A stretch of 64,000 nt of DNA from Ramlibacter tataouinensis (lineage in GTDB: Bacteria; Pseudomonadota; Gammaproteobacteria; Burkholderiales; Burkholderiaceae_C), in assembly GCF_027941915.1 (NCBI RefSeq), contig NZ_CP116009.1, positions 4,030,001 to 4,094,000 of the forward strand. The letters are read 5' to 3'. The first letter of the stretch is position 1, and each line of letters starts with the position of its first letter. A program made the position numbers and the translations under genes. This document shows, in pieces, positions 48,587 to 57,234 of the stretch. The notes beneath the pieces are model-generated. The model did not search any database. It saw only the letters and a program-made list of their open reading frames with translations, and had not been told where the DNA came from.

Positions 48587-50432
48587 ACCGCAAACGCCGC
48601 TTGGCGGCCAGCAGTTGCTGCTGCTGGCGGCTGAGCTCGAGCAGGCGCGCGACCCGCTCCGGGTTGGATTGCGGCAGGCGGTTGGCCTCTTCGATGGCGC
48701 CGGCCACCAGGTCGAGGTGGATCTCCAGCATCGACAGCCGCAGGTCGGCTTCGGTGGTGTCGATGTCCTCGACCACCCGGCTGATCGGCTGGCTTTCGTC
48801 GTAGGCCATGAGCCGCTCGGCGAGGCCGGCGAATTCCAGTCCCTGCAGCCCGGCCTGCAACGCGGCCCACGGTTGGCCGCCGTGCTCGTGGCTGCCGGCG
48901 TCGAGCCAGCAGAACAGGTCGCCCAGCGGCGCCTGCAGGCGGCACAGCACTTCGTGGTCGTGCTGGGTGAGCCCTTCCCAGGCGCGGGAGTGGCGCAGCA
49001 CCAGCCGCGCGATGGTCTCGGCGTACTGGACCGACTTGGGCTTGACCGGCTGGCGGCGGCCGGCGCCGATGGCCTGCGGCTCGCGCTCGCGGCGCCGGGC
49101 CGGGGCGCCCGAGCCCGGCAGCCGCCACAGTTGCGCCAGCTCGTGCGGGCCAACCTGCGAGCGCTCGGCGATGGCGGCGAACAACTGGCGCTTGAGCGCG
49201 CCGTCGGGCAGGGCGGCCCACAGCGGCTGCGCCATCGTGAGCATGCGCGAGCGGCCTTCGGCGGTGGACAGGTCGCAGTCCTCGGCGGTCGCCTCCAGCA
49301 GGAAGACGCTGAGCGGCACCGCCTGGCGCACGTAGCGCAGGAACTCGTCCTGGCCATGCGCCCGCACGAAGCTGTCCGGGTCGTGCTCGGGCGGCAGGAA
49401 CAGGAACTTGACGCTGCGCGTGTCGCTGGCGTGGGGCAGGGCGGACTCCAGCGCGCGGCGGGCGGCCCGGCGCCCGGCGGCATCGCCGTCGAAGCTGAAC
49501 ACCACGCTGTCGGTGAAGCGGAACAGCTTCTGCACGTGCTCGGGCGTGCAGGCCGTGCCCAGCGTCGCCACGGCATGGGGAAAGCCGAGCTGGGCCAGCG
49601 CCACCACATCCATGTAGCCCTCGGTCACCAGCACATAGCCGGCCTCGCGCACCGCATGGCGGGCCTCGTACAGGCCGTACAGCTCGCGGCCCTTGCTGAA
49701 CACCGGCGTTTCGGGCGAGTTCAGGTACTTGGGCTTCTCGTCCCCCAGGACCCGGCCGCCGAAGCCGATGCACTCGCCCTTGACGTTGCGGATCGGGAAC
49801 ATGATCCGGTCGCGGAAGCGGTCGTAGCGGCGGCCCTGCCCGCCGGCCGGATCGGCCTCGTCCTCGCCCACGATCACCAGCCCGCTCTCGGCCAGCAGGG
49901 GGTCGTCGTAGTCGGGAAAGACGCTGGCCAGGCTGCGCCAGCCCTGGGGCGCGTAGCCGAGCCCGAAGTGGCGCGCGATCTCGCCCGACAGGCCGCGCCG
50001 CTTGAGGTACTCGATGGCGCGCGGCGAGCCCTTCAGGTGCTTGCGCCAGGCGCTGCCGGCCTTTTCCAGCACCTCGCCGAGGGTGGCCTGCTTGCGCCGC
50101 ATCTCGGCCGCCTGCTCGCGGTCCTGCGGCGAGCGGTCGTCCTCGGGAACCTGCAGGCCGTACTGGCCCGCCAGGTCCTTGACCGCCTCCACGAAACCCA
50201 TGCCGGCGTGCTCCATCAGGAAGCCGATGGCGCTGCCGTGCTGGCCGCAGCCGAAGCAGTGGTAGAACTGCTTGGTCGGGCTGACCGTGAACGAGGGGGT
50301 CTTTTCCGAGTGGAAGGGGCACAGGCCCTGGAAGTTGGCGCCGGCCTTTTTCAGTTGGACATGGCGGCCGACGATCTCGACCACGTCGGCGCGGGCCAGC
50401 AACTCCTGGATGAACGACTGGGGAATGGCCAT
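48582..50432 (-). CDS. dnaG: DNA primase
   Basis: This 616-residue primase makes RNA primers at the replication fork. The N-terminal CHC2 zinc finger is CPFHSEKTPSF ... YHCFGCGQHG. The catalytic TOPRIM core has VLVTEGYMDVVALAQLG and FSFDGDAAGRRAARRAL. A C-terminal helical DnaB-interacting domain ends the protein. The dnaG-rpoD order is the classic macromolecular-synthesis arrangement, but rpsU is not upstream here; a divergent acyl-CoA ligase gene is. Confidence 0.96.
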   Translation of the reverse strand: MAIPQSFIQELLARADVVEIVGRHVQLKKAGANFQGLCPFHSEKTPSFTVSPTKQFYHCFGCGQHGSAIGFLMEHAGMGFVEAVKDLAGQYGLQVPEDDRSPQDREQAAEMRRKQATLGEVLEKAGSAWRKHLKGSPRAIEYLKRRGLSGEIARHFGLGYAPQGWRSLASVFPDYDDPLLAESGLVIVGEDEADPAGGQGRRYDRFRDRIMFPIRNVKGECIGFGGRVLGDEKPKYLNSPETPVFSKGRELYGLYEARHAVREAGYVLVTEGYMDVVALAQLGFPHAVATLGTACTPEHVQKLFRFTDSVVFSFDGDAAGRRAARRALESALPHASDTRSVKFLFLPPEHDPDSFVRAHGQDEFLRYVRQAVPLSVFLLEATAEDCDLSTAEGRSRMLTMAQPLWAALPDGALKRQLFAAIAERSQVGPHELAQLWRLPGSGAPARRREREPQAIGAGRRQPVKPKSVQYAETIARLVLRHSRAWEGLTQHDHEVLCRLQAPLGDLFCWLDAGSHEHGGQPWAALQAGLQGLEFAGLAERLMAYDESQPISRVVEDIDTTEADLRLSMLEIHLDLVAGAIEEANRLPQSNPERVARLLELSRQQQQLLAAKRRLRS

Positions 50433-50521
50433 CGAGCCCGGTATTCTTACCCAATGCCGCCTCGCGCCCCCTGCGCGTACGCTCGCGAGACGCCCGATTC
50501 CCGAACAACAGGAGCCCCTCC

Positions 50522-52168
50522 ATGCCCAGCATCTTCGACCAGGCCCTTCCGCGCAACGCGGCGAACTTCACGCCCATCACGCCGCTGTCGTTCCTCGAGC
50601 GGACCGCTGAGGTGTATCCCGACCGGCTCGCGATCGTGCACGGCGGGCTGCGCCGCACCTGGTCGGAAGTGCACAGCCGCTGCCGGCAACTGGCTTCGGC
50701 GCTGGCGCGGCGCGGCATCGGCCGCGGCGACACGGTGTCGGCGATGCTGCCCAACACGCCGCCCATGGTGGAAGCGCATTTCGGCATCCCCATGGCCGGC
50801 GCGGTGCTCAACGCGCTGAACACGCGGCTCGACCCCGAGACCGTCGCCTTCATGCTGGACCACGGCGAGGCCAAGGCGGTGATCGTCGATCCCGAGTTCG
50901 CGCCGGTGATGAAGAAGGCGCTGGCGCTGCGCCAGCGGACCACGCCGCTGCTGGTGATCGACGTGGAGGACCCGCTGTACGCCGGCCCGGTGGAGCGCAT
51001 CGGCGAGATCGGCTACGACGCCTTCGTGGCCCAGGGCGACGCAGCGGACCCCTGGCAGATGCCGGCCGACGAGTGGGACGCGATCGCGCTGAACTACACC
51101 AGCGGCACCACCGGCAACCCCAAGGGCGTCGTCTACCACCATCGCGGCGCCGCCACCAACGCGGTGTCCAACATCCTCGAGTGGGACATGCCCAAGCACG
51201 CGGTCTACCTGTGGACGCTGCCCATGTTCCACTGCAACGGCTGGTGCTTTCCCTGGACGGTGGCGGCGCGCGCCGGCGTCAACGTCTGCCTGCGGCGGGT
51301 GGAGGCCAAGGCCATCATCGAGGCGATCAAGGAGCATGGCGTGACGCACTACTGCGGCGCGCCGATCGTGCAGGGCATGCTGGTGAACGCGCCGGAAGAG
51401 ATGAAGAAGGGGCTGCCGCGCGGCGTCAAGGCGATGGTGGCGGGCGCCGCGCCGCCGGCTTCCATGATCGAGGGCATGGAGCGCATGGGTTTCGACCTCA
51501 CCCACGTGTACGGCCTGACCGAGGTGTACGGACCGGCCACCGTGTGCCCCAAGCACGAGGCGTGGGAAGAGCTCGACATCGGCGAGCGGGCCCGGCTGAA
51601 CGCCCGGCAGGGCGTGCGCTACCACCTGCAGCAGGGCGCGATGGTGATGGATCCCGAGACGATGCAGCCGGTGCCGTGGGACGGCGAGACCATGGGCGAG
51701 ATCATGTTCCGCGGCAACATCACCATGAAGGGCTACCTGAAGAACCCCGCCGCGACCCAGGAGGCCTTCGCAGGCGGCTGGTTCCACACGGGTGACCTGG
51801 CGGTGCAGTACCCGGACGGCTACATCAAGATCAAGGACCGCAGCAAGGACATCATCATCTCGGGCGGCGAGAACATCTCCTCGATCGAGGTGGAGGACGT
51901 GCTGTACCGCCACCCGGACGTGCTGGCCGCCGCGGTGGTGGCCCGGGCCGACCCGAAGTGGGGCGAGACGCCCTGCGCCTTCGTCGAGCTCAAGCCCGGC
52001 GCGACCACCAGGCCGGAGGACATCGTTGCCCATTGCCGCAAGCACCTGGCGGGCTTCAAGGTGCCCCGCGCGGTGGTGTTCGGCGAACTGCCCAAGACCT
52101 CGACCGGCAAGATCCAGAAGTTCGAGCTGCGCAAGCAGGCCGGCTCGGCGGCGGCGATCGACGTCTGA
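50522..52168 (+). CDS. acyl-CoA synthetase (AMP-forming)
   Basis: The 548-residue ligase activates a carboxylic acid to its CoA thioester through an acyl-AMP. The AMP-binding P-loop YTSGTTGNPKGVVYHHRG, the adenine motif YGLTEVYGPAT, the hinge GDLAVQYPDGYIKIKDRSKDIIISGGENIS and the catalytic Lys in TSTGKIQKFELR are present. Similar proteins act on short to medium fatty acids or methylmercaptopropionate. Which acid is used here is not evident. It is divergent from dnaG with an 89-base gap. Confidence 0.92.
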   Translation: MPSIFDQALPRNAANFTPITPLSFLERTAEVYPDRLAIVHGGLRRTWSEVHSRCRQLASALARRGIGRGDTVSAMLPNTPPMVEAHFGIPMAGAVLNALNTRLDPETVAFMLDHGEAKAVIVDPEFAPVMKKALALRQRTTPLLVIDVEDPLYAGPVERIGEIGYDAFVAQGDAADPWQMPADEWDAIALNYTSGTTGNPKGVVYHHRGAATNAVSNILEWDMPKHAVYLWTLPMFHCNGWCFPWTVAARAGVNVCLRRVEAKAIIEAIKEHGVTHYCGAPIVQGMLVNAPEEMKKGLPRGVKAMVAGAAPPASMIEGMERMGFDLTHVYGLTEVYGPATVCPKHEAWEELDIGERARLNARQGVRYHLQQGAMVMDPETMQPVPWDGETMGEIMFRGNITMKGYLKNPAATQEAFAGGWFHTGDLAVQYPDGYIKIKDRSKDIIISGGENISSIEVEDVLYRHPDVLAAAVVARADPKWGETPCAFVELKPGATTRPEDIVAHCRKHLAGFKVPRAVVFGELPKTSTGKIQKFELRKQAGSAAAIDV

Positions 52169-52186
52169 TCGCCGCCCGGCCCGGCT

Positions 52187-53983
52187 TCAGTCGCCCATCA
52201 CGATGCCTTCGCGGCGCGGATCGGCGCCGCCGAACCAGAAGCGCTGGCCGTGCGCCTGGCCGTGCGTCAGCGCCTGCAGGCCGCTGGGCATGGCCTGCTC
52301 GCGCACTTCGGCGCCGCGCGCGCGCAGCGCCTCCACCGTCGCGGGCGGGAAGCGCTTTTCCTCCAGGAAGGTCGGCCCGTTCAGCGAGCCGAAGTTCGGC
52401 AGGTTGATCGCCTGCTGCGGCGTCATGCCCCAGTCGAGCACGCCGTACAGCGTCTTGGCCGTGTAGTGGATGATCAGCGCGCCGCCGGGGCTGCCGGCGC
52501 TAGCGACCAGTTGTCCGCTGGACTTGTCGAACACCAGGGTCGGCGCCATCGACGAGCGCGGGCGCTTGCCCGGCTCCACGCGGTTGGCGATCGGCTGCCC
52601 CTTGGCGTCGGCCGGTGCGAAGCTGAAGTCGGTCAGTTCGTTGTTCAGCAGGAAGCCCTTGACCATCTGGCGCGAGCCGAACTGGGCCTCGATGGTGGTG
52701 GTCATGGCGATCGCGTTCCCCTGCGCATCGACGATGCTGATGTGCGAGGTGCCGTATTCCGGCTGCGCCGCCATCGGCGCGTAGCCGCTGCGCACGGCGC
52801 CGGGCGTGCCGGGTTGCGCGACCTTCATGCTTTGCGGGCCGATCAGGCGGGCGCGCTGGGCCAGGTAGGCCGGGTCCAGCAGCGACATCCAGCTGCCGGC
52901 CGGCGGCTGCACGAAGTCGGGGTCGGCCACGTACTGCCCGCGGTCGGCGAAGGCCAGGCGCGAAGCCTCGTTGTACAGGTAGAGCCAGTCGGCGCCGGGC
53001 AGGCCGTTGTCCAGCGGCAGCGAAGCGGCGTTCGTGTGGACAAGGATGCCCAGGATCTGGCCGACGGCGATCGCCCCAGAACTGGGCGGAGGGAAGCCGC
53101 AGACGCGGTAGTCCTTGCCGCGCGCCTGGTGGTCATGGCATAGCGGCGCGCGCTTTTTCGGCTGGTAGGAGGCCAGGTCGGCCAGGGTCATGCTGCCGGG
53201 GTTGGTCGGGTGGCTGCGGACCTTGTCGACGATGGCTTGCGCCACCTCGCCGCGGTGCAGCGCATCCGATCCTTCGCGGGCGATGCGCCGCAGGACAACG
53301 GCCAGCTCGGGGTTGCGCAGGGTGAAGCCGACCTCGCGCGGTTGCCCGTCGGGGCCGAAGAAATAGGCGGCCGCGGCCGGGTCCTTCTTCAGGTGCGCGT
53401 CGTCCTTGGCCATGGAATTCAGGCGCGGGCTGACCTGGAAGCCGCCCTCGGCCAGCGCGATCGCCGGCTGGAACAGCGTGGCCCAGGGCAGTTTGCCGTG
53501 CTCCTTGTGCGCCAGCTCCAGCATCCGCACGGTACCCGGCACGCCCACGGAGCGGCCCCCGGCGACCGCGTCGTTGAAGGGCATCGGCTTGCCATCGGCG
53601 GCCAGGAACAGCTTTTCGCCGGCGCCGGCCGGCGCGGTTTCGCGCCCGTCGTAGGCCTCGACCCGCTGGCCGTCGAAATGCAGCAGGAAGGCGCCGCCGC
53701 CGATGCCGCTGGATTGGGGCTCGACCAGGGTCAGCACCATCTGCACCGCGATCGCCGCATCGACGGCGGAGCCGCCCGCCTTGAGCACCTGGTAGCCGGC
53801 GTCGGTGGCCAGCGGATTGGCGGCCGCGACGGCGAACTTCTGCGTCGCCCAGCCGGGCTTCTCGGTGTAGCCCGAGGCGGCCTCGGGCAGCAGGGGCCGC
53901 TGGTAGCGGAAGTCGGAGGAGGGGGCGCTGGCGCAGCCTGCGAGGACGGCGGCCAGCGCCAGGGCGCTGAGCGGTGCTTTCAT
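52187..53983 (-). CDS. ggt: gamma-glutamyltransferase, lipoprotein form
   Basis: The 598-residue N-terminal-nucleophile hydrolase cleaves gamma-glutamyl bonds such as that of glutathione. The precursor self-cleaves before the catalytic Thr412 in PEYGTSHISIVD. The N-terminus has a lipobox (LAGC, C17), so the enzyme is probably a periplasmic lipoprotein rather than a soluble one. Substrate-binding motifs include YDGRETAP near 111-118 and a Gly-Gly (SPGG) turn late in the small subunit. It supplies glutamate and cysteinylglycine from external glutathione. Confidence 0.94.
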   Translation of the reverse strand: MKAPLSALALAAVLAGCASAPSSDFRYQRPLLPEAASGYTEKPGWATQKFAVAAANPLATDAGYQVLKAGGSAVDAAIAVQMVLTLVEPQSSGIGGGAFLLHFDGQRVEAYDGRETAPAGAGEKLFLAADGKPMPFNDAVAGGRSVGVPGTVRMLELAHKEHGKLPWATLFQPAIALAEGGFQVSPRLNSMAKDDAHLKKDPAAAAYFFGPDGQPREVGFTLRNPELAVVLRRIAREGSDALHRGEVAQAIVDKVRSHPTNPGSMTLADLASYQPKKRAPLCHDHQARGKDYRVCGFPPPSSGAIAVGQILGILVHTNAASLPLDNGLPGADWLYLYNEASRLAFADRGQYVADPDFVQPPAGSWMSLLDPAYLAQRARLIGPQSMKVAQPGTPGAVRSGYAPMAAQPEYGTSHISIVDAQGNAIAMTTTIEAQFGSRQMVKGFLLNNELTDFSFAPADAKGQPIANRVEPGKRPRSSMAPTLVFDKSSGQLVASAGSPGGALIIHYTAKTLYGVLDWGMTPQQAINLPNFGSLNGPTFLEEKRFPPATVEALRARGAEVREQAMPSGLQALTHGQAHGQRFWFGGADPRREGIVMGD

Positions 53984-54026
53984 GGGGTCTCCTTTCCCGG
54001 GGCCCCATGCTAGCGGCAGGTGCCGG

Positions 54027-54785
54027 TCAGCGGGGCGCCAGGCGGATGGCGCCGTCGAGCCGGATCACCTCGCCATTGAGCATGTCGTTCTCGAAGATGT
54101 GCTTGGCCAGCCTGGCGTAGTCCTGCGGCGTGCCCAGGCGGGAGGGGAAGGGCACGCTGGCGGCCAGCGCGTCCTGCACTTCCTTGGGCATGCCGAACAG
54201 CATGGGCGTGCCGAAGATGCCGGGGGCGATGGTCATGTTGCGGATGCCGTTGCGCGCCAGGTCGCGGGCGATCGGCAGGGTCATGCCGACCACGCCGCCC
54301 TTGGACGCACTGTAGGCGGCCTGGCCGATCTGGCCGTCGTAGGCGGCCACCGAGGCGGTGGAGATCATGCAGCCGCGCTCGCCGGTGGGCTCGGGGTCGT
54401 TCTTGGCCATGGCTTCGGCCGCCAGCCGGATCATGTTGAACGACCCGACCAGGTTGACCATGATGGTCTTGGTGTAGACGGCCAGGCTGTGGGCGCCACT
54501 CTTGCCCACGGTCTTCTCGGCCGGGGCGATGCCGGCGCAGTTGACCAGGCCCATCAGCTTGCCCATGGACAGCGCCTGGGCCACCACCGCCTGGCCGTCG
54601 GCTTCCTGGCTGACGTCGCACTTGACGAAGGCGCCGCCGATCTCCTTGGCGACGGCTTCGCCTTTCTCGACCTGCATGTCGGCGATGACGACCTTGCCGC
54701 CCTCGGCCGCCAGCATGCGCGCAGTGCCTTCGCCGAGGCCGGAAGCGCCGCCGGTGACGATGAAGACCTTGCCCTTGATGTCCAT
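54027..54785 (-). CDS. SDR 3-hydroxyacyl-CoA dehydrogenase
   Basis: The 252-residue short-chain dehydrogenase is like type II (HSD17B10) 3-hydroxyacyl-CoA dehydrogenases. The cofactor loop is [20 protein letters not shown] is the next motif, and the catalytic Ser ([10 protein letters not shown]) and YSASKGG follow. The [10 protein letters not shown] segment is typical of this group, which oxidises 3-hydroxyacyl-CoA or 2-methyl-3-hydroxybutyryl-CoA in fatty acid and isoleucine breakdown. A perfect palindrome 19 bases upstream of the start suggests a catabolic repressor. Confidence 0.88.
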   Translation of the reverse strand: MDIKGKVFIVTGGASGLGEGTARMLAAEGGKVVIADMQVEKGEAVAKEIGGAFVKCDVSQEADGQAVVAQALSMGKLMGLVNCAGIAPAEKTVGKSGAHSLAVYTKTIMVNLVGSFNMIRLAAEAMAKNDPEPTGERGCMISTASVAAYDGQIGQAAYSASKGGVVGMTLPIARDLARNGIRNMTIAPGIFGTPMLFGMPKEVQDALAASVPFPSRLGTPQDYARLAKHIFENDMLNGEVIRLDGAIRLAPR

Positions 54786-54803
54786 GGAATGCTCCTGATT
54801 GAG

Positions 54804-54819
54804 TTGACGTGCACGTCAA
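54804..54819. promoter_or_regulatory. perfect palindrome, catabolic operator candidate
   Basis: TTGACGTGCACGTCAA is a perfect 16-bp palindrome just upstream of the dehydrogenase start. It resembles, from memory, the boxes of the MerR-family regulator LiuR, which controls branched-chain amino acid and acyl-CoA breakdown. No regulator gene is adjacent. Confidence 0.55.
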
Positions 54820-54831
54820 TTATCGCGGACG

Positions 54832-54856
54832 AAAAAGGGGCCGCTGAAGGGCCCCT
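54832..54856 (-). terminator. intrinsic terminator of iron-binding-protein gene
   Basis: AGGGGCC and GGCCCCT form a 7-bp stem with a 7-base loop; on the minus strand it ends in TTTTT. It lies 130 bases after the stop of the iron-binding-protein gene. Confidence 0.65.
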
Positions 54857-54899
54857 CGAATCGGGTGAATGTTGTCCGGCGACTTCGTGGGTCCCCGCG

Positions 54900-54960
54900 C
54901 TGCAAGATGGTGGGGCCGGCGCGCATGCGTGGACCCCGCTTTCGCGGGAATGCCCTCGCG
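54900..54960. repeat. REP-like repeat fragment
   Basis: GTGGACCCCGCTTTCGCGGG followed by AATGCC is a CCCGC-TTTC-GCGGG hairpin of the same type as the repeats at 7.25 and 20.6 kb. A second GTGGGTCCCCGCG copy lies just upstream. It fills the space between the terminator and the iron-binding-protein gene end. Confidence 0.45.
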
Positions 54961-54987
54961 CCCGCCGCTGCGTGGCGGGAAGCGAGA

Positions 54988-56034
54988 TCACTTGAACCCG
55001 GCGCGGTCGAGCATTTGCTGGACCTTGACCTGGTTGGCGCCGACAGCGGCCAGCGGGATGGTCTCGGCCTTGAAGTCGCCGCCGCCGCTCATCGCCTCGA
55101 GCGCGGGATTGCTGACCTTCACGCCCTTGGCGGTGGGCCACTCGTTGTTGCCGTTGGCGAAATGGTTCTGCGCCTCGGGGCTGGCCAGGTATTCCAGGAA
55201 CTTGACCGCCGCGTCGGTGTTCTTCGAGTTCTTCGCCACCGCTCCGCCGGCGATGTTCAGGTGCGTGCCCCAGGTCTGCTGGTTGGGGAACACCACCGCC
55301 ACCTTTTCCATCACCGCGCGGTCCTCGGGCTTGGCCGAGCGCATCAGGCGCGCGACGTAGTAGCTGTTGCTGACGGCGACCTGGCATTCGCCGGCGGCGA
55401 CGGCCTTGATCTGGTCGGTGTCGCCGCCCTTGGGATCGCGCGCCAGGTTGTCCTTGAGGCCGCGGATCCAGTCCTGGGCCTTGGCCTCGCCCAGGTGCTC
55501 GGTGATGGCGCCGAACAGCGACAGGTTGTAGGGGTGCGAGCCGGAGCGGATGCAGATCCTGCCCTTGTTCTTCGCGTCGGCCAGTTCCTCGTAGGTGTCC
55601 ACGTCCTGGCGCTGCACCTTGTTCTTGTCGTACACCACGACCCGGGCGCGGGTGGAGAAGCCGAACCAGGGCGTTCCTTCGGCCGTCGGCTTGCCGCGGT
55701 ACTGGGCGGGGATCGCCTCCTCCAGCGCCTTGGACTTGACCGGCTTGAACAGGCCCTCGACTTCGCCCTTGTACAGGCGGGCGGCGTCGACCAGCAGGAT
55801 CACGTCGGCCGGAGACGCCGCGCCCTCGGCCTTGAGGCGGGCCATGATGCCGGCATCGTCGGAATCCACCCGGTTGATCTTGATCCCGGTGGCCTTGGTG
55901 AAGTTGCCGTACAGCGCCTCGTCGGTGGGGTAGTGGCGCGCCGAGTACAGGTTCAGGACCTGCTCTTGCGCGAAGGACGGGGTGGCAAGGCAGGCCAGCG
56001 CAGCGGCGGCGGCGACGAGGGCTTTATGGCTCAT
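54988..56034 (-). CDS. ferric iron ABC transporter binding protein, FutA/FbpA-like
   Basis: The 348-residue periplasmic protein belongs to the ferric-binding family. After a signal peptide (MSHKALVAAAAALACLATPSFA, cleaved near AQE) the mature protein begins VLNLYSARHYPTDEALYGNF, the typical FutA start with metal-ligand Tyr and His. A Tyr pair (SNSYYVARL) later completes the iron site. The ATG at 56034 puts the signal at the N-terminus; GGAG lies 8 bases upstream. A Fur box lies about 60 bases before it. No permease or ATPase gene is adjacent. Confidence 0.9.
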   Translation of the reverse strand: MSHKALVAAAAALACLATPSFAQEQVLNLYSARHYPTDEALYGNFTKATGIKINRVDSDDAGIMARLKAEGAASPADVILLVDAARLYKGEVEGLFKPVKSKALEEAIPAQYRGKPTAEGTPWFGFSTRARVVVYDKNKVQRQDVDTYEELADAKNKGRICIRSGSHPYNLSLFGAITEHLGEAKAQDWIRGLKDNLARDPKGGDTDQIKAVAAGECQVAVSNSYYVARLMRSAKPEDRAVMEKVAVVFPNQQTWGTHLNIAGGAVAKNSKNTDAAVKFLEYLASPEAQNHFANGNNEWPTAKGVKVSNPALEAMSGGGDFKAETIPLAAVGANQVKVQQMLDRAGFK

Positions 56035-56094
56035 GCGGAGACTCCGGCGAGAAGAAAGGTTGAGGAACGCGGACGCGCAGATCATAGATCAAAC

Positions 56095-56115
56095 GCGAAT
56101 CATTCTCAATCGCGA
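56095..56115 (-). promoter_or_regulatory. Fur box
   Basis: On the minus strand CGATTGAGAATGATTCGCG closely matches the Fur consensus (GATAATGATAATCATTATC type), centred about 70 bases upstream of the iron-binding-protein start. It predicts repression by iron. Confidence 0.7.
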
Positions 56116-56290
56116 AATCAAAGCCCATGTTTGATCTGGCGCAAAGAAGTCTTGGCAGGGCCGGGCCGCAGGACGCATGGGAAACGGCTCAGCGGCAGTT
56201 GGAGCGACTCAGCAACGAGCCCGCCGCCTCGTGGTCGAGCCGGGAAAGCCGCCAGCGGCTGGGGCCGGGCTTCGCCGCCCCGGCCGGGCA
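56116..56290. other. intergenic region without recognised gene
   Basis: Between the Fur box and the phasin terminator the sequence is open on the plus strand (from 56127), but the frame runs straight through the terminator into the antisense of phaP and matches no family. I see no supported gene here. Confidence 0.4.
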
Positions 56291-56291
56291 C

Positions 56292-56320
56292 AAAAAAACC
56301 CCAGCCTTGCGGCTGGGGTT
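56292..56320 (-). terminator. intrinsic terminator of phaP
   Basis: AACCCCAGCC and GGCTGGGGTT form a 10-bp stem with a TTGC/GCAA loop. On the minus strand it is followed by seven T residues. It lies 150 bases after the phaP stop. Confidence 0.85.
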
Positions 56321-56470
56321 AAGGATCCCTGTACCTGAAAGGTATCGAAAGGACCCGAGGAGACAACCTGAAGAACTCCCGGTCGACGAGAGTCGACGGA
56401 TAGATGCTCCGCGACGCGTAGAGTTCCTGCCCGATGCAGCTGCGGGCCGGAACCCGGATTTCAAGGCCGC

Positions 56471-57016
56471 TCAGCGCTTGGCGCGGCTGCCGGTCTTGGT
56501 GGCGTTCACGGCCGTGTTGGCCACGGCGTTGAAGTTGGCCTCGGCCACTTCGGTGGCCTGCTTGACGGCCTTCTGCACGGATTCCAGCGCGTTGTTGCCG
56601 GCGGCGACGGCGCTCTTGAAGACGGCCACGGCAGTCTCGGAACCGGCCGGGGCGTTCTTGGCGGCGTTGTCGACCACGCTCATGAACTTCTTCTGGGCGT
56701 CGCTGGCCTGGGTTTCGAAGGCCTTGCCGAACTCGGCGCCGGTGCCGGCGGCGATGTCGTACAGGTGGCGGCTGTAGGCGGCGCTCTTCTCGGCCAGGGG
56801 CTGGAACAGGCTGGCCTGCAGGGCCAGCAGCTCCTGCGCGTCCTTGACGTTCAGGGCGGTCTGGGCGGTGCCCGCGGCTTCCACGAGCGCGGCCTTGGAC
56901 GCGGTCATGTTCAGCTCGACGAGTTTCTCCACCCCTTCGAAGGCCTTGGCGGTCAGGCCGAAGAGGGTTTCGACGGAGGCCTTCTGGGAGGCCAGGACTT
57001 GTTCAGCGGTCAGCAT
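56471..57016 (-). CDS. phaP: phasin
   Basis: The 181-residue small helical protein coats polyhydroxyalkanoate granules. It has no cysteines or signal peptide and is rich in Ala, Glu and Lys. The start [21 protein letters not shown] and [21 protein letters not shown] are typical of the betaproteobacterial phasin family. The C-terminus ends in a basic GSRAKR. Two TGC-rich palindromes lie upstream as in PhaR-regulated phasin genes. It implies that the organism stores polyhydroxybutyrate. Confidence 0.92.
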   Translation of the reverse strand: MLTAEQVLASQKASVETLFGLTAKAFEGVEKLVELNMTASKAALVEAAGTAQTALNVKDAQELLALQASLFQPLAEKSAAYSRHLYDIAAGTGAEFGKAFETQASDAQKKFMSVVDNAAKNAPAGSETAVAVFKSAVAAGNNALESVQKAVKQATEVAEANFNAVANTAVNATKTGSRAKR

Positions 57017-57082
57017 TGCAATTTCTCCAAAAGTTGGACGGGCAGGACAGCGGATGTGCTGCCATGCCGGGCCGGAGCCTTG

Positions 57083-57099
57083 ATGTTGCAGTGCAGCAT
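57083..57099. promoter_or_regulatory. TGC-rich palindrome, PhaR-type site 1
   Basis: ATGTTGCA-G-TGCAGCAT is a 17-bp palindrome with one mismatch, about 70 bases upstream of the phaP ATG. PhaR binds TGC-rich inverted repeats in front of phasin genes in related bacteria. Confidence 0.5.
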
Positions 57100-57139
57100 G
57101 AACGGAATTTTAGGGATGGCGGGACCGATTGCAAGGCCT

Positions 57140-57160
57140 TTTTGCTGCGATGCAACAAAA
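57140..57160. promoter_or_regulatory. TGC-rich palindrome, PhaR-type site 2
   Basis: TTTTGCTGC-GAT-GCAACAAAA pairs in 8 of 9 positions. With the first site 50 bases away it brackets the likely phaP promoter. It may also influence the divergent deacetylase operon that starts at 57235. Confidence 0.55.
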
Positions 57161-57234
57161 TAGAACTGCCCACCTAGAGCGATCGGCTGGCCGGCTCAGG
57201 TAGCCGAGGCCCGCCCGCTGTCGACAATGCCCGC

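Noticed and set aside
56127..56777. Plus-strand open frame between the iron receptor and phaP
   Set aside because: It runs through the phaP terminator and into antisense phaP, and resembles no protein family.
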